From contig NW_024735554.1 of NCBI RefSeq assembly GCF_018991925.1, positions 4,157,557-4,221,556 on the forward strand: DNA of 64,000 nucleotides, written 5' to 3'. The stretch comes from Homarus americanus. Lineage: Eukaryota; Arthropoda; Malacostraca; Decapoda; Nephropidae. The notes under the pieces are model-generated. The model did not search any database and had not been told where the DNA came from. It worked only from the letters and a program-made list of their open reading frames with translations. Both the position numbers and the translations under genes were made by a program. This document shows, piece after piece, positions 1 through 11,353 of this stretch. Position 1 is the stretch's first letter; every line of letters starts with the position of its first letter.

Positions 1-966
1 GAATACAAGGAGAAGAAGGAGTAGGGAGGAGGAGAGAAGGAGGGTAGGAGGAGGGGAGAGAAGGAGGGTAGGAGGAGGAGAGAAGGAGGTAGGGAGGAGG
101 GAGAGAAGGAGGGTAGAGGAGGGAGAGAAGGAGGGTAGGAGGAGGGAGAGAAGGAGGGTAGGAGGAGGGAGAGAAGGGAGGGTAGGGAGGAGGGAGAGAA
201 GGAGGGTAGGAGGAGGGAGAGAAGGAGGGAAGGGAGGGGAGGGAGAGAAGGAGGGGGGAGGGAGGGAGAGAAGGAGGGGTAGGGAGGAGGGAGAGAAGGA
301 GGTAGGAGGAGGAGAAGGGGGGTAGGAGGAGGGGAGAGAAGGAGTAGGGAGAGGGAGGAGAAGGAGGAAGGGAGGGAAGAGGGGAGGGGAGAGAAGAGGG
401 AGGGGGGAGGGAAGAGGGGAGGGGGGGAAGGGCAGGACACAGGTGGACTGGACAGGGGCACGGGAGGAGGGAGGGAGAGAAGGATGGGAGGGAGAGAGGG
501 AAGGAGGGGAGAGAAGGATCAGGTGCATCTGGAAGTGTATGGTGGTGTAGAGGGAGGAAAGAGGGGTGAGATGAGGAGTAGTGAGGGGAAGGGGTGGAGG
601 GGGGAGTCTGAAGGAGAAGGAAGAGGGGAGAAGGAAGTAGTAAAGTGGAGCGGGAGTAGGGGAGAGGGAAGGAGGGGAGAGGGAAGGAGGAGGGGGAGAA
701 GGAAGAGGGGAGTAAGGAAGTAGTAAAGTGAGGGAGGGGAGGGGGGAGAGGGGAAGAGGAGGGGAGAAGGGAGGGGGAGGGAGGCGGGAGGGGAGAAGGG
801 AGGGGAGAGGGAAGGAGGAGGGGAGAAGGAGGAGGAGGGGGAGGGGAGGGGAGAAGGGAGGAGGAGGAGAGAGGGAAGGAGGAGGGGGAGAAGGGAGGAG
901 GGAGGGAGGAGAAGGGAGGAGGATGAGGGGAGGGGAGGGGAGAAGGGAGGGAGGGGAGGGGAAGAT
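1..966. repeat. Polypurine GGA-rich minisatellite
   Basis: Almost pure G/A on the plus strand. Positions 1-350 are tandem copies of a roughly 21-base unit, GGAGGGAGAGAAGGAGGGTA, with many one-base length differences. The array then decays into irregular GGGGAGGGA stretches. Two apparent reading frames here (484-723, 728-982) are only Gly/Arg/Glu low-complexity translations and are not genes. Confidence 0.9.
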
Positions 967-999
967 ACCAGGATATACCTGAAGTTGTATATATAGGTG

Positions 1000-1002
<3 letters not shown>

Positions 1003-1053
<51 letters not shown>
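1003..1053. repeat. (GA)n microsatellite
   Basis: Uninterrupted GA dinucleotide run of about 25 copies, directly downstream of the polypurine array. Confidence 0.95.
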
Positions 1054-1056
<3 letters not shown>

Positions 1057-1103
1057 CAGCTAGCATATTTCTACTAGCAACAAAGGGTGAAGAAATAATG
1101 GGC

Positions 1104-1197
<94 letters not shown>
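1104..1197. repeat. (AC)n microsatellite
   Basis: Uninterrupted AC run of about 47 copies. The Thr/His reading frame through it is a repeat artefact. Confidence 0.95.
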
Positions 1198-1198
<1 letters not shown>

Positions 1199-1373
1199 TG
1201 CCACACCATCCACTTATGCCCTTCATCCCCGCAGCTTTACATTACGCCCACATTTTGCTGGGCCTACATACTGGCATCAATAAGGACGTAAGCATCTTCC
1301 CATTCATCAACTAGGGTGTGCTCACCAGTTGACTAGTGGGTCCTCTAGCTGATTATGGTGACGCAAAGTAGGG

Positions 1374-1830
1374 GTGGGGAGAAGTGGGTGGGAGGAGGTG
1401 GGGAGAAGGGGTGGGAGGAGGTGGGGAGAAGTGGTGGGAGGAGGGTGGGAGAAGCTGGGAGGAGGTGGGTGGGAGGAGGGGTGGGGAGAAGTGGTGGGAG
1501 GAGGTGGGTGAGAGGAGGGTGGGAGGAGGGGGGGAGAAGTGGGTGGGAGGAGGTGGGGAGAAGTGGGGTGGGAAGAGGGTGGGTGGGAGGAGGGTGGGTG
1601 GGGAGGAGGGTGGGTGGAGGTGGGTGGGAGGAGGGTGGGAGAAGTGGGTGGGAGGAGGGTGGGTGGAGGTGGGTGGAGGAGGGGGAGAAGTGGTGGGAGG
1701 AGGTGGGAGAAGTGGGTGGAGGAGGTAGGGGAGAAGTGGGTGGGGAGGTGGGGAGAAGTGGTGGGAGGAGGTGGGGAGGAGGAGAGGGTGGAGTACGGAG
1801 AGAGAGGGAGGAGGGGTAAGGAGGGTCACC
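1374..1830. repeat. G-rich GTGGGAGGAGG minisatellite
   Basis: Tandem, imperfect copies of a unit close to GTGGGAGGAGGTGGGGAGAA. The array is open in several frames on both strands because it lacks T-rich stops; none of these frames is a protein. Many GGG runs give it G-quadruplex potential. Confidence 0.9.
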
Positions 1831-3096
1831 AACTATTTTGGGGGTGAAGGAGCTGTTCTGGTGCTGATGTTGCTGACACTCTCGACACTCACAGGGGCTG
1901 ACGGTGCTGACACTCGACACTCACAGGCTGGGACAGTGCTGGATGTTCATAGAGACAGCGTCAGTAACTTCTTCAGAGCTCACTAAGATACGCTGCTACC
2001 AAAACCTAACCTAACCTAATCTAATGTAATAAATTGTTACCGATAATAATAATAATGTACTTTTATAATTATACAAACTGAGTACATATGTCACTGAGTA
2101 CTGATGGATGTTGTCAATCATCCACGTATGGTTAATGTGTATTGTGTAGTGATGGATGAGTGTTGGAGGTGAGTGCTTTTATCTCCATTCTTTCTCCTCC
2201 TCCTTTCTCCTCTTCTTCTCCCTCCTCTTCCCTCTTCCTCCTCCTCCTCTCCTCTTCCTCTTCACTAACTCACCTACATTCCTCATAATTTTTCCTATGT
2301 TCCTCCTCAATAAATTTCGTCTTCGTCTTGTTCAAGTAATTCAATGAACTTCACCTTCTTGTTTACAAGAAGGTCTGTTTAAGCAAGTTTGCCTCCTTGT
2401 TTGATTAAGGGAGTCGGTATTAGTGAGTTTTGTTTTCTTGTTTATGATCTCATCTCCTGTTTGTAACTCGTGCGGTTTTTTGTCTTTGTTTAAATAAATC
2501 TTGTTTAATTAAGTAACTCGTAAGTAAACCTTCTCTTGTTTGACTAAGAAAGTAAACAAGACATGTATAGAAGGTCGTCACTTGAAGGCGGTGTTGTCTC
2601 TCACTTCTCTCTCACTAGTTATCTCTCACCTTCTCTCACTAGTTATCTCTCACCTCTCTCACCTTTCTCACTAAATTATCCTTCAAGTTCTCTTTTTCTC
2701 TCAGCTTTAAATGTACCAATCACAGGTCAAGGTCAAAGGTCATTCAGAAGCTGGATGTCGATGGTCATTCTCGTCAGTAAGTCAGTCAAGCAATAGCGTT
2801 ATCCTCTTCTTCAGTAAATGAGTTAGTCAGTCAATAGTATTTTTTCCATAATTGAGTGAGTGAGTGAGTGAGTGAGTGAGTGTGAGTGAATAAACCCCAA
2901 ACACCATTTTCTCCGTCAGTGAGCGAGTGAGTGAGTCAGTGAGAGAGAGAGAAATTGACCATATGCTTGCACTGTTCCCTTTATGTTAGATACGATGAAT
3001 AAAATATCTGAGGAAACATAACGCGTCCCTTTAGATAAAATATAAATAGTGTGCTAGTGTGTTATAGTGAGGAGGGAACACAGCCGGCAGACAGAT
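1831..3096. other. Intergenic sequence with small repeats, no gene seen
   Basis: Mostly ordinary sequence. It holds adjacent CCTAA copies near 2,006-2,020, a CT-rich run at about 2,185-2,265, tandem Thr-Ser-like CTCTCAC repeats near 2,605-2,665 and a GTGA run at about 2,853-2,893. No splice-consistent coding sequence or RNA gene was found. Confidence 0.6.
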
Positions 3097-3150
3097 AGGG
3101 AGGTAGAGGTAGAGGTAGAGGTAGAGGTAGAGGTATAGGTAGAGATAGGT
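3097..3150. repeat. (AGAGGT)n hexanucleotide repeat
   Basis: About seven copies of the hexamer GTAGAG with one ATAGGT variant, flanked by GATAGGT-like degenerate copies. Confidence 0.85.
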
Positions 3151-3594
3151 AAGGTAGGTAGATAGGTGAGACGATATATTTAATTTGATGATAGGAGCGA
3201 GCGGGCGAGAGGCAGCGGCTAGCATAAGGGAGGCGAGAGAGGAGATACTGAACGACCAACATAAAGGGGAGGAAAGCTAGGAGTGAGGGTCGGGTTGTTG
3301 ATGAAGAGTATAGCTTTACATTGGATTTTGTCGTGAAGGGCTATGGAGAACAGGCGGCCATGCACCTTACCCAGTGTCGGAGTAGAGTCCTAATGTGACA
3401 ACGGACATGGCTTTTGTCCACAGGGTTAGGGCTACACACCTACATATACATACATACATATATATACACATACAGACACGGGTTTTAGTTTTATTTTTTG
3501 CTTAGTTAAAAGATTTGAAGATTTGGAAGAGAGACATTGTTGATTACTATTGGTTGAGGGTTATTGGCGTGGTAAAGAGTTTGGGTGAGTGATG

Positions 3595-3790
3595 ATCATG
3601 TAGGGTGGTGATGGAGGTGGTGTGGTGATGGTGGTGTGGTGGGGGTGATGGTGTGGTGGTGGGGGTGGTGGTGTGGTGTGTGGGATGGTGGTGGTGGTGG
3701 GTGGTGTGGTGTGTGGTGTGTGTGGTGGTGTGGTGTGGTGGTGGTGTGGTGTGTGTGCAGGGTGATGGTGAGGGTGGTGGTGCGGGTGGT
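3595..3790. repeat. GGTGGTGTGGTG low-complexity array
   Basis: Irregular G/T array built on GGTG and GTGT words. It runs up to the long AC tract that starts at 3,829. Confidence 0.85.
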
Positions 3791-3826
3791 GTGACAGAAC
3801 GCATTTGCATTACTCTGACATACAGT

Positions 3827-4002
<176 letters not shown>

Positions 4003-4182
4003 ATAATAATACAGGTAACGCCTCAACAAACTAACAGAAGCCAGGACTACATTACTACCATCACAAGCAAACAGTGTCAAAGGTCATTGATTAAGAAGAG
4101 AATCAGGACAAGTTACACACTGTTATAAAAGTTAAGAAGAACAATAGAACAAATAATGAATAGGGTGAAATAGTCCACTGCA

Positions 4183-4185
4183 GGA

Positions 4186-4250
<65 letters not shown>
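4183..4250. repeat. (AC)n microsatellite
   Basis: Uninterrupted AC run of about 33 copies. Confidence 0.95.
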
Positions 4251-4253
<3 letters not shown>

Positions 4254-4307
4254 TGTGACGGTCAGAGATGGACATGACAATGACATGTTGATGAGGGGAT
4301 GATTTAC

Positions 4308-4736
4308 GGAGGAGGAGGGGAGGGAGGGGAGGAAACAGGGAGAGGAGGAGGGGAGAGTGTAGGGAGGAGGAGGAGGAGGAGGAGGAGGAAGAAGAGGTAG
4401 AAGGAGTGAGGAGCAGGAGGAGGAAAAGGAGGAAGAAGAAGAAGAAGAAGAGGGAGGGAGGGGAGGAGGAGGAGGAGGAGAGGAAGGGGAGAGGTAGGAG
4501 GGAGGAGGAGGACGAGAAGGAAGAAGAAGAGGTAGGAGGAGGAGGAGGAGGAAGAAGAGGTAGGAGAAAGAGGAGGAGGAGGAAGAAGAAGAGGTAGGAG
4601 GAGGAGGAGGAAGAGGAGAAGGAAGAAGAGGAGATATTTTGGAGGAGAAGGAGGAAGTGGAGGAGAGAGGAGAGTAAAAATAGGAGGAAGAGGAACAGGA
4701 AGATAAAGAAGAGGAGGAAGAGGAAGAGAAAGATAC
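4308..4736. repeat. GGA/GAA polypurine tract
   Basis: Some 430 bases of nearly pure purine on the plus strand, made of GGA and GAA triplets with AGGTAGGAG interruptions. Its antisense reads as long Ser/Leu/Pro frames; these are artefacts. Confidence 0.9.
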
Positions 4737-5004
4737 ACATACACAAAACAACAATAAATCAACATCATATAAAAAATTGAACAAGTAAATATTACTAAAC
4801 ATAAAAGCTTCCTCTAATGACTTAATTAACCAACCACCACAACTACCACAACTACCACCATCACCAACCACCATCTTCCTCCTCCTCCTTGTGTACCGGC
4901 TTACGTCTCTCTGGCTGACTGGAACATTGGGAAGCTTTTGTTATGATTGAATTACATAGCCTGATACAATACAAATATGAGTCTCTTGTGTGCCAGCAAC
5001 GTGA

Positions 5005-5795
5005 GGAAGGAAGGGAGAGGGTCGAGAGGAAGGGTCGAGAGGGAGGAGGAGAGGGTTGAGAGGGAGGTGAGAGGGTTGAGAGGGAGGTGAGAGGGTCGAG
5101 AGGGAGGTGAGAGGGTCGAGAGGGAGGTGAGAGGGAGGAGAGAGGGAGGGAGAGAGGGTCGAGAGGGAGGAGAGGGTTGAGAGGGAGGTGAGAGGGTTGG
5201 AGAGGGGAGGTGAGAGGGGTCGGAGAGGGAGGAGGAGAGGGGTTGAGGGAGGGGAGGTGAGAGGGGTTGAGAGGGAGGGAGGAGGCCGAGAGGGAGGTGG
5301 GAGAGGGCGGAGAGGGGAGGAGGAGGGGTTGAGAGGGGAGGTGAGAGGGGTTGAGAGGAGGTGAGAGGGTTGGGAGAGGGAGGTGAGAGGAGGAGAGAGG
5401 TTGAGAGGAGGAGAGAGGGCCGAGAGGGAGGAGGAGAGGCTGAGAGGGAGGGTGAGGGGTTGGAGAGGAGATAGGGCGAGAGGGGAGGAGAGAGGATTGA
5501 GAGGAGGAGGAGAGAGATGAGAGGGAGGAGGGAGAGGGCCGAGAGGAGGAGAGAGGGCCGAGAGGGAGGGAGAGAGGATCGAGAGAGAGGAGAGAGGGTC
5601 AGAGAGGGGAGGAGGAGAGATGAGAGGGAGGAGAGAGTTGAGAGGGAGGAGAGAGTTGAGAGGGAGGAGGAGAGGGTCGACAGGGGGGAGGAAGGGTCGA
5701 GAGGGAGGAAGAGAGGGTCGAGAGGGAGGAGGAAGGGCCGAGAGGGAGGAGGAGAGAGATGAGAGGCAGGAGGAGAGGGTTGAGAGGAAGAAGCA
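5005..5795. repeat. GAGAGGGAGGTGAGAGGGTT minisatellite
   Basis: Long tandem array of a 20-base purine-rich unit, GAGAGGGAGGTGAGAGGGTT, with TT/TC and GGT/GGA variants and frequent one-base insertions. The 284-codon antisense frame through it is repeat-derived Ser/Leu/Pro and has no domain. Confidence 0.9.
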
Positions 5796-5888
5796 GAGAC
5801 ACCCATACAGCCCTCCCTACAGTCAGCCCTCCACTCAGCCCTCAGCCCTCCATCCAGCCCTCAGCCCTCCAGCCATTACTCATTCCAC

Positions 5889-5932
5889 ACCCTCCTCCTC
5901 CTCCTCCTCCTCCTCCTCCTCCTCCTCCACCT
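5889..5932. repeat. (TCC)n microsatellite
   Basis: About fourteen TCC triplets, preceded by a short run of CAGCCCTC repeats at roughly 5,808-5,875. Confidence 0.9.
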
Positions 5933-5993
5933 TGATGGCTTCATTTGAACCTAATTATCGGGTCAATTGGCATAATCTGATCAGGGGTTAAGA

Positions 5994-6135
5994 CGTGTGT
6001 GTGTGTGTGTGTGTGTATGTGTACGTGTGAGAGAGAGTGAATGTGTTTCCGTGCATGTGTGAATGTGTTAATGTATTTATGTGAGTGTATGTATATATGA
6101 GTGTGTATGTAAGTGTGTGTGTGTGTGTGTGTGTG
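5994..6135. repeat. (GT)n tracts flanking degenerate GTATGT
   Basis: Two perfect GT runs (about 5,995-6,016 and 6,113-6,134) are separated by degenerate GT/GA/TATGT sequence, as expected for one old microsatellite that has decayed in the middle. Confidence 0.85.
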
Positions 6136-6289
6136 GAGGTGGTGAGGGCCGTGGTGCGTGGCCATGGCCCTGGATAATAAGGGGTAAGCCTGGGAAGGGC
6201 CATTGTTGAGCTTTATCGCTGGGGTCCGGTTGCTTTAGTAGGGGGAGGGAAAGATGACGCTTCAAGCAACCAGAGATGTTTGTCGATCG

Positions 6290-6625
6290 ATGACTTGCCC
6301 CCTCTACTGTACTCTGTCTGTACTCTCAGGTGCTGCTACTGTACTCTGAGATGCTATGTACTCTAATCTGTACTAGCAGGTGGTGTTTACTGTACTCTTA
6401 TCTGTACTCTGAAGTGGTGATGCTCTTAATTGTACTCTGAAGTGCTAAGGGTGTATTTTTATTTGTACTCTGAGGTGTTGTGGTGTACTCTAACCTGTAC
6501 TCTGAGGTGGTAGTTGTACTCTTATTTATACTCTTAGGTGCTGCTACTCTACCTTCTGTGTACTCTGGGTGTTTTGGGTGGACTCTGGGTGTTTTGGGTG
6601 TACTCTCTCTGTACTCTGGGTGTCG
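6290..6625. repeat. Degenerate TGTACTCTG minisatellite
   Basis: The word CTGTACTCT or TGTACTCTGAGGTG recurs roughly every 15-35 bases over more than 300 bases, with strong divergence between copies. It looks like an old decayed minisatellite. The end contains two closer copies of GTGTTTTGGGTG. Confidence 0.75.
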
Positions 6626-6680
6626 GTGATATACACTGGCTATTGTTTGTGTCGGGTGTATCTACTGGCGCTGGGTGTGT

Positions 6681-6681
6681 T

Positions 6682-6726
<45 letters not shown>
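6681..6726. repeat. (GT)n microsatellite
   Basis: Uninterrupted GT run of more than 20 copies. Confidence 0.95.
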
Positions 6727-6787
6727 TGTTGGTGTAATATACAAGCACATACACACACCGCAAACATACCATAAACACCTTACCTCT

Positions 6788-6930
6788 CATATACATACAT
6801 ACATACATACATACATACATACATACATACATACATACATACATACATACATACATAAACACACATACATACATAAACACACATAAATAAATACACAGAC
6901 ATAAACGCATACACACACACACACACACAC
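6788..6930. repeat. (ATAC)n tetranucleotide and AC tail
   Basis: About eighteen ATAC copies to 6,857, then degenerate ATAAACAC copies, then an AC run ending near 6,930. Confidence 0.9.
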
Positions 6931-7053
6931 ATAATTAATTACCATTACCAATTCATTAACAATTTTCCATATTGATGTTATTCACTAAATCACTTTTAAA
7001 TATATATTGGAAATTCTGACATTTTGATTATTATCATTTAACAAAAACTTTGG

Positions 7054-7105
7054 GATCACCTGAAGATTAGCACCCCAGCTTGTTTCACTTTTTGATTAAC
7101 CTAAC
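7054..7105 (-). mobile_element. MITE terminal fragment (same family as 31,157-31,307)
   Basis: Starting at GATCACCTGAAGATTAG, this stretch matches the right end of the 31,157-31,307 element (31,251-31,307) through GCTTGTTTCAC and GATTAACC, ending in CCTAAC. Only one end is present, so this is a truncated copy. The family assignment rests on my alignment of the copies in this window. Confidence 0.6.
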
Positions 7106-7119
7106 GCTAACCTAACCTA

Positions 7120-7345
7120 ACCCCCTCCTTCCCCTCAATACCCCCTCTCCTCCTTCCCCTCAACCCCTCCTCCTTCCCCAATACCCTCCCTCCTTCCCTC
7201 ACACCCTCCTCCCCCTCCTTCCCCTCACCCCCTCTCCCCCTCCTTCCCTCACCCCTCTCCCTCTCCCTCCCTCCCCCTCCTTCCCCACACCTCCTCCCCC
7301 TCAATACCCCCCTCTCCTTCCTCAATACCCTCTCCCCCTCAACTC
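7120..7345. repeat. CCCCTCCTTCCCCTCA minisatellite
   Basis: Pyrimidine-rich tandem array of about 15-18-base units (CCCCTCCTTCCCCTCA) with ACCC/ATACC variants. It begins directly after four CCTAA copies at about 7,100-7,125. Confidence 0.85.
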
Positions 7346-8098
7346 CCCACTCCCACTCCACCAAGAAACATCGGAAATTCACCAAGACACACACACTCTC
7401 CCCGTCTGGATGCATAGCAGGATAGGAGAGTATTGGTGGTGTGAGGTGTATCGCCGTATTGGCAACACCCTCACATCAGTATACACCAGCCACTGTGTTA
7501 TGTGACCCGTGACCTGCATTGTGTATTGCTGTCAATGTAATATCAACTGAATATTGGTGGGCGACTGACTCAGGAGGACAGCGATGTGGAGGAAGAATAT
7601 ATTGTTTTATACTGAGACCTCTGTTTAACGGAATATATGTCTGAGAGGTTAGTCCGTTAGATCAGTGTCCGTTATATATGAAACCTTCTTTTAACGGATT
7701 AAATAAGAGAGAGTAGTATCAAGAACGGCACTTGGAGTACAGCGTTCTTAAAACCTGTAAATACACTGACTGCAATTTCTCGAACGTTCCTTGGCTGCAG
7801 CGTTCAAGAATATATTCATACTTCATTAACGTCTCTAGGAATACAGTGTTCGAATATCTACATGTATACTCGTTAAAACGTTCTGAAATATGTAAATACA
7901 CATTTCAAGAACATTTTACATTCTGCATAAACGTTTATTTTATCAAAGTCTTCTAAAAATCTTAAAACATCAGGAATTCAACGCTTTAAAAAATATATAT
8001 TCACAGACAATTTTTAAAAAAGTCACCTGAAAGTATTTTTTATTCATGGATATATTAACAAAATGGAGAAAAGTTGAGCAATATGGTGTTTTTTTTTA

Positions 8099-8099
<1 letters not shown>
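7346..8099. other. Intergenic, no gene seen
   Basis: Ordinary AT-rich sequence. A word pair based on GAACGTT/AACGTT and TATTCATA recurs between 7,730 and 8,010 but no unit is clear. No coding exon or RNA gene was found. Confidence 0.5.
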
Positions 8100-8135
<36 letters not shown>

Positions 8136-8155
8136 TGTGTGTGTGTGTTTGTGAG
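8100..8155. repeat. (GT)n microsatellite
   Basis: GT run of about 24 copies with one GA and one TT interruption. Confidence 0.95.
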
Positions 8156-9240
8156 GCGTTGGACGAGACGTAAACACACATCAGCTGACGGTCCCGCTCA
8201 CTGTTGTTCCCGCCAGCCAAGCGTCGTTCCACTGTTTGTTGACATTCTTATAATTTTCCCGCGCTTCTCCTCCAAGGATTTGCCTCAAATTGTCTGACCA
8301 TTTAACCAAGACATTTGGAGGACTTGTTGCAGGGTTTAAAAGACTTAGCATTGACTTACACATTTATGGAGATGGATATGTCTGTGTTTTTGTGCTTTTG
8401 TCATTATTTTTTTTGTTTTGAGGGGGAAGGGAGAGGTATGATAATTTTATAGTATTTTCTGGGAATTCTTGTGGATATAATGACATAAAAAAGGTCTTAT
8501 TATCTTAAACACTGTTCCTGCAAGACTTCTCAAAGACCATTTTATTACAAGACTTTCGAGTTTCTTTTCTTAAATATTTTTCCGTGTAACTTTTCTGAAG
8601 ACTATCCTTGAGACTTTTTTTTCCAAGACTTCTCGGAAAATATTCTCTTAAAGACTTTACATAATCTTTCTTGAGATTTAACTGGGCTTATTAACGCTTC
8701 ACACAGTATAATATCAAGAATTCTTACAGGAGTAGAGCGCTATTTGTCCTCACTGTGATGTGTTTAGAATCTGGCTTTTTGTGACATGATCTTACGGTGA
8801 TATTGAACAGTGGAGAGAGAAGCAGAGAAAACAGTTATATGTAGAAGTAAAAATAACAGTTTTCGTACTATAGGAACAGAACGTCGACTTTAATAATTTA
8901 AGACTACATCTCCTGTTAGTTTAAACCCCTAATAGTTTTATAATATGTTAAAATAAAACCAATTTTTATTTTTTTTTGAGAACTACAATATCATCCTGGT
9001 AGAACACAATATTGTCTATCGTAAAATAATGTTGCATTTTATGTAATGAAAGAAGACAAAGTGATTAATCCATTGTTTTAGTCAGAATTTAATATTAATT
9101 CCCATAAATTAACTTCAATTTGAGACTTTAGTTTACATTGTTAAAAATAAACTGAGCTAACATCTGAACCTTGATAAATTTAAACATTATATCCATTAAC
9201 ATTTTCACCAGTATTTAAAATAAAAACCTAAAACTTCACA
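8156..9240. other. AT-rich intergenic, no gene seen
   Basis: Positions 8,156-8,290 are unusually GC-rich for this area (CCCGCCAGCCAAGCG). Positions 8,500-8,700 carry several degenerate copies of AAGACTTTTC/AAGACTTCTC. The rest is AT-rich. No coding sequence was found. Confidence 0.5.
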
Positions 9241-9241
9241 A

Positions 9242-9272
<31 letters not shown>

Positions 9273-9293
9273 CATACATACATACATACATAC
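9242..9293. repeat. (ACAT)n tetranucleotide repeat
   Basis: About thirteen ATAC copies, the same motif as at 6,788 and 16,311. Confidence 0.95.
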
Positions 9294-9617
9294 CAGAGGA
9301 TTTTCACACCAATTGCATGAACCCAACAGCAAGAATAAACATATATGATTATTCTACTTGATTTAATGAGAAAGTTAAGTTACAGAGAAGCTATTTTAAA
9401 TAATACCTGATGATTTTAGTCAGCTCAGAGCGACCCCCATATATAAGGGGTTAGTTGACTATCTCCCCTAATACCTGGTTGTGCAAAAGTGTTATGTGAA
9501 CTGTATTTGTATCAGTATAAGGTCAAGTATGAGGCGTTTTGAGATGATTTTCGTTGATATTCATTCAGGTTTTAGTAAAAGTTTTCATTAATGGCTCTTC
9601 TTCTGTCCAACTGTTAA

Positions 9618-9990
9618 GATAGGGTGGAATCAAAGGAATTTCGTCTTATTAACTCTACTCTTTAGTTGATAATCTTTCTTCCCTTTCTCTTCGCCGCAAT
9701 GTTGCTTCACTCTCTCTTTTACAGGTACTTTAACGGGCAATGTTCGATGAATTTGGCATCCAGTATACCGCCGGCAAGGCCGTGGGCTCGTAACACACGT
9801 CTTGCCCGCGGTGCCCACCATTTCTCCGCGGATGTTGGTCACACGAGAATAACCCGTTGTAGTACATCCTTCTTTCCTCACACAGCCAAATTGTGGAATG
9901 CTCTGCCTTCTTATGTGTTTCCATACTCATACAATCTGTCTCACTTTAAAAAGCTGGTTTTCCGGCATTTTCGTGGTGTAGCCTACTGTA
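9618..9990 (+). pseudogene. LINE (non-LTR retrotransposon) ORF2 C-terminal fragment, frameshifted
   Basis: This is the C-terminal end of a LINE reverse-transcriptase polyprotein, recognised from its conserved tail. In order it reads DRVESKEFRLINSTL, then in other frames DNLSSLSLRRNVASLSL and LFYRYFNGQCSMNL, then TSFFPHTAKLWNALPS and FKKLVFRHF. The last part lies in one open frame (about 9,687-9,990). Upstream, at least two frame changes (near 9,655 and 9,715) and a stop break the protein. The reverse-transcriptase core and endonuclease are absent, so the copy is 5'-truncated and dead. The likely 3' UTR continues to about 10,130 and ends in AAATCAAATCAAAC. The pattern fits the Jockey/CR1-like clades; clade not assigned. 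What looks like a 139-codon gene at 9,666-10,085 is this fragment. Confidence 0.75.
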
Positions 9991-10136
9991 GATTAATATA
10001 TATACAGTATATATATTTTTTTTCAATTTTTAATTTCTTTTTACTCATATTTTTTTCGCCCCCAGGCCGCGTTGTGGGTCGATGACCTGTGCCCGGGTGG
10101 GCTATTTCCCGAAAAAAGAAATCAAATCAAACCTAA

Positions 10137-11307
10137 CTTGACCTAAACTAACTTAATGTACTGTAATTAGACCGAACCTAACCTAACTAATATTACATTT
10201 TATAAATAAAAAACATACACACCACATATTCAGACCTTCCCCAGAAGAACAAAAAAGAACATCAATAAACAATGGAAGGAGATGCCATTAAAACTTTTCC
10301 ATAAGAGAGGCTGCTGTGGTTTAGGTCTTAAAACATTAGACTAAATGACATAGTCCCCTTAGTGGTGGTGGGGGGGTGGGGGTATAGGACGTGTGTTTTG
10401 AAGGCTCTGGAGGAGGAGGAGAAAGGGGCCACTTTGAGGCATGTGTTGGTAATTGTTGTTCCAGCTTTATATCTTTGATGCAGCTTACCCGGATATTAGA
10501 TTAGGAAAAATAGCCTCTTCATTTCCCTTCTTGAACGCCGCCGCCGCCGCTTCTCACTACGCTTCGCTCGGGCGGCGGGAATTTGAGCGTTGGGAGCGGG
10601 CGGCGGGCCGTTGGACTCTGAAAGTTGATCATGCGGTGAAAAATAACGAAAAGGGACTATAGTTTTCACAACGTCTCGTCTTGTTGTAATCGCTCCAAGA
10701 TAAGTGGTCTAATATCACTAGGTAAACGCTTAAATACGGCTAACCAGCGTCATTTTTAATGGTTTATTTTCACCCTTCAGACGCTAGTGACTAAGGGCTA
10801 AAGTCACGTAAAAACTGGCGGTATTTTGGACCCCTTATCAGGCCTTCGTACACAAAACGAATGACATGCTCGAACCTCAAGTCAAGGGCGACCTAGAGAA
10901 GTGTCAGCTGGGGGAGCAAAAATCACCTTCATCCTATCGTGAGAGAAGGTCGAGTCTCCCGTGATAAAGAGAGCGATGTTTAGGCTCCTGTCATTTTGAT
11001 ATCCGTCTAATTATGCGACAGATTTGTATAATGAGTGTAAGTTTTTAATGAAAGTATCGCACATTACTGGCGATTAAGGATGAAGGCGCTATAAAAACAC
11101 ATTATGTTTTTCACAATTACATTCTGCCAGAGGGTGTGTCATTAGCCCAGCCTTTGGTACTGATCAAACCTTCGTGTACACATCACTTAACATCAACACT
11201 CACACAGGGAAGCTTAGTCAGTTGTCTTACTCGCGGTGACAAAACACGGCAGCTTTCTTCTGGTTTGGGCGTGAGACAGTCAACGCTGATGACGGATGGC
11301 GCCTCTC
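10137..11307. other. Mostly unique sequence with a CpG-bearing island, no gene seen
   Basis: Positions 10,137-10,195 hold degenerate ACCTAAC copies. Positions 10,440-11,130 are free of simple repeats and locally GC-rich (GCCGCCGCCGCTTCTC near 10,540; GCGGGCGGCGGGCC near 10,590). A 69-codon frame at 10,453-10,662 crosses it but matches nothing I know. I cannot tell whether this is a regulatory island or an unrecognised exon. Confidence 0.45.

Positions 11308-11308
<1 letters not shown>

Positions 11309-11352
<44 letters not shown>
11309..11352. repeat. (GT)n microsatellite
   Basis: Uninterrupted GT run of about 21 copies. Confidence 0.95.

Positions 11353-11353
<1 letters not shown>

Noticed and set aside
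4952..5806. 284-codon Ser/Leu/Pro frame on the minus strand
   Set aside because: It is the antisense of the 20-bp purine minisatellite.
9666..10085. Independent 139-codon gene
   Set aside because: The conserved part is a LINE C-terminal tail; the first and last parts are non-homologous run-through.
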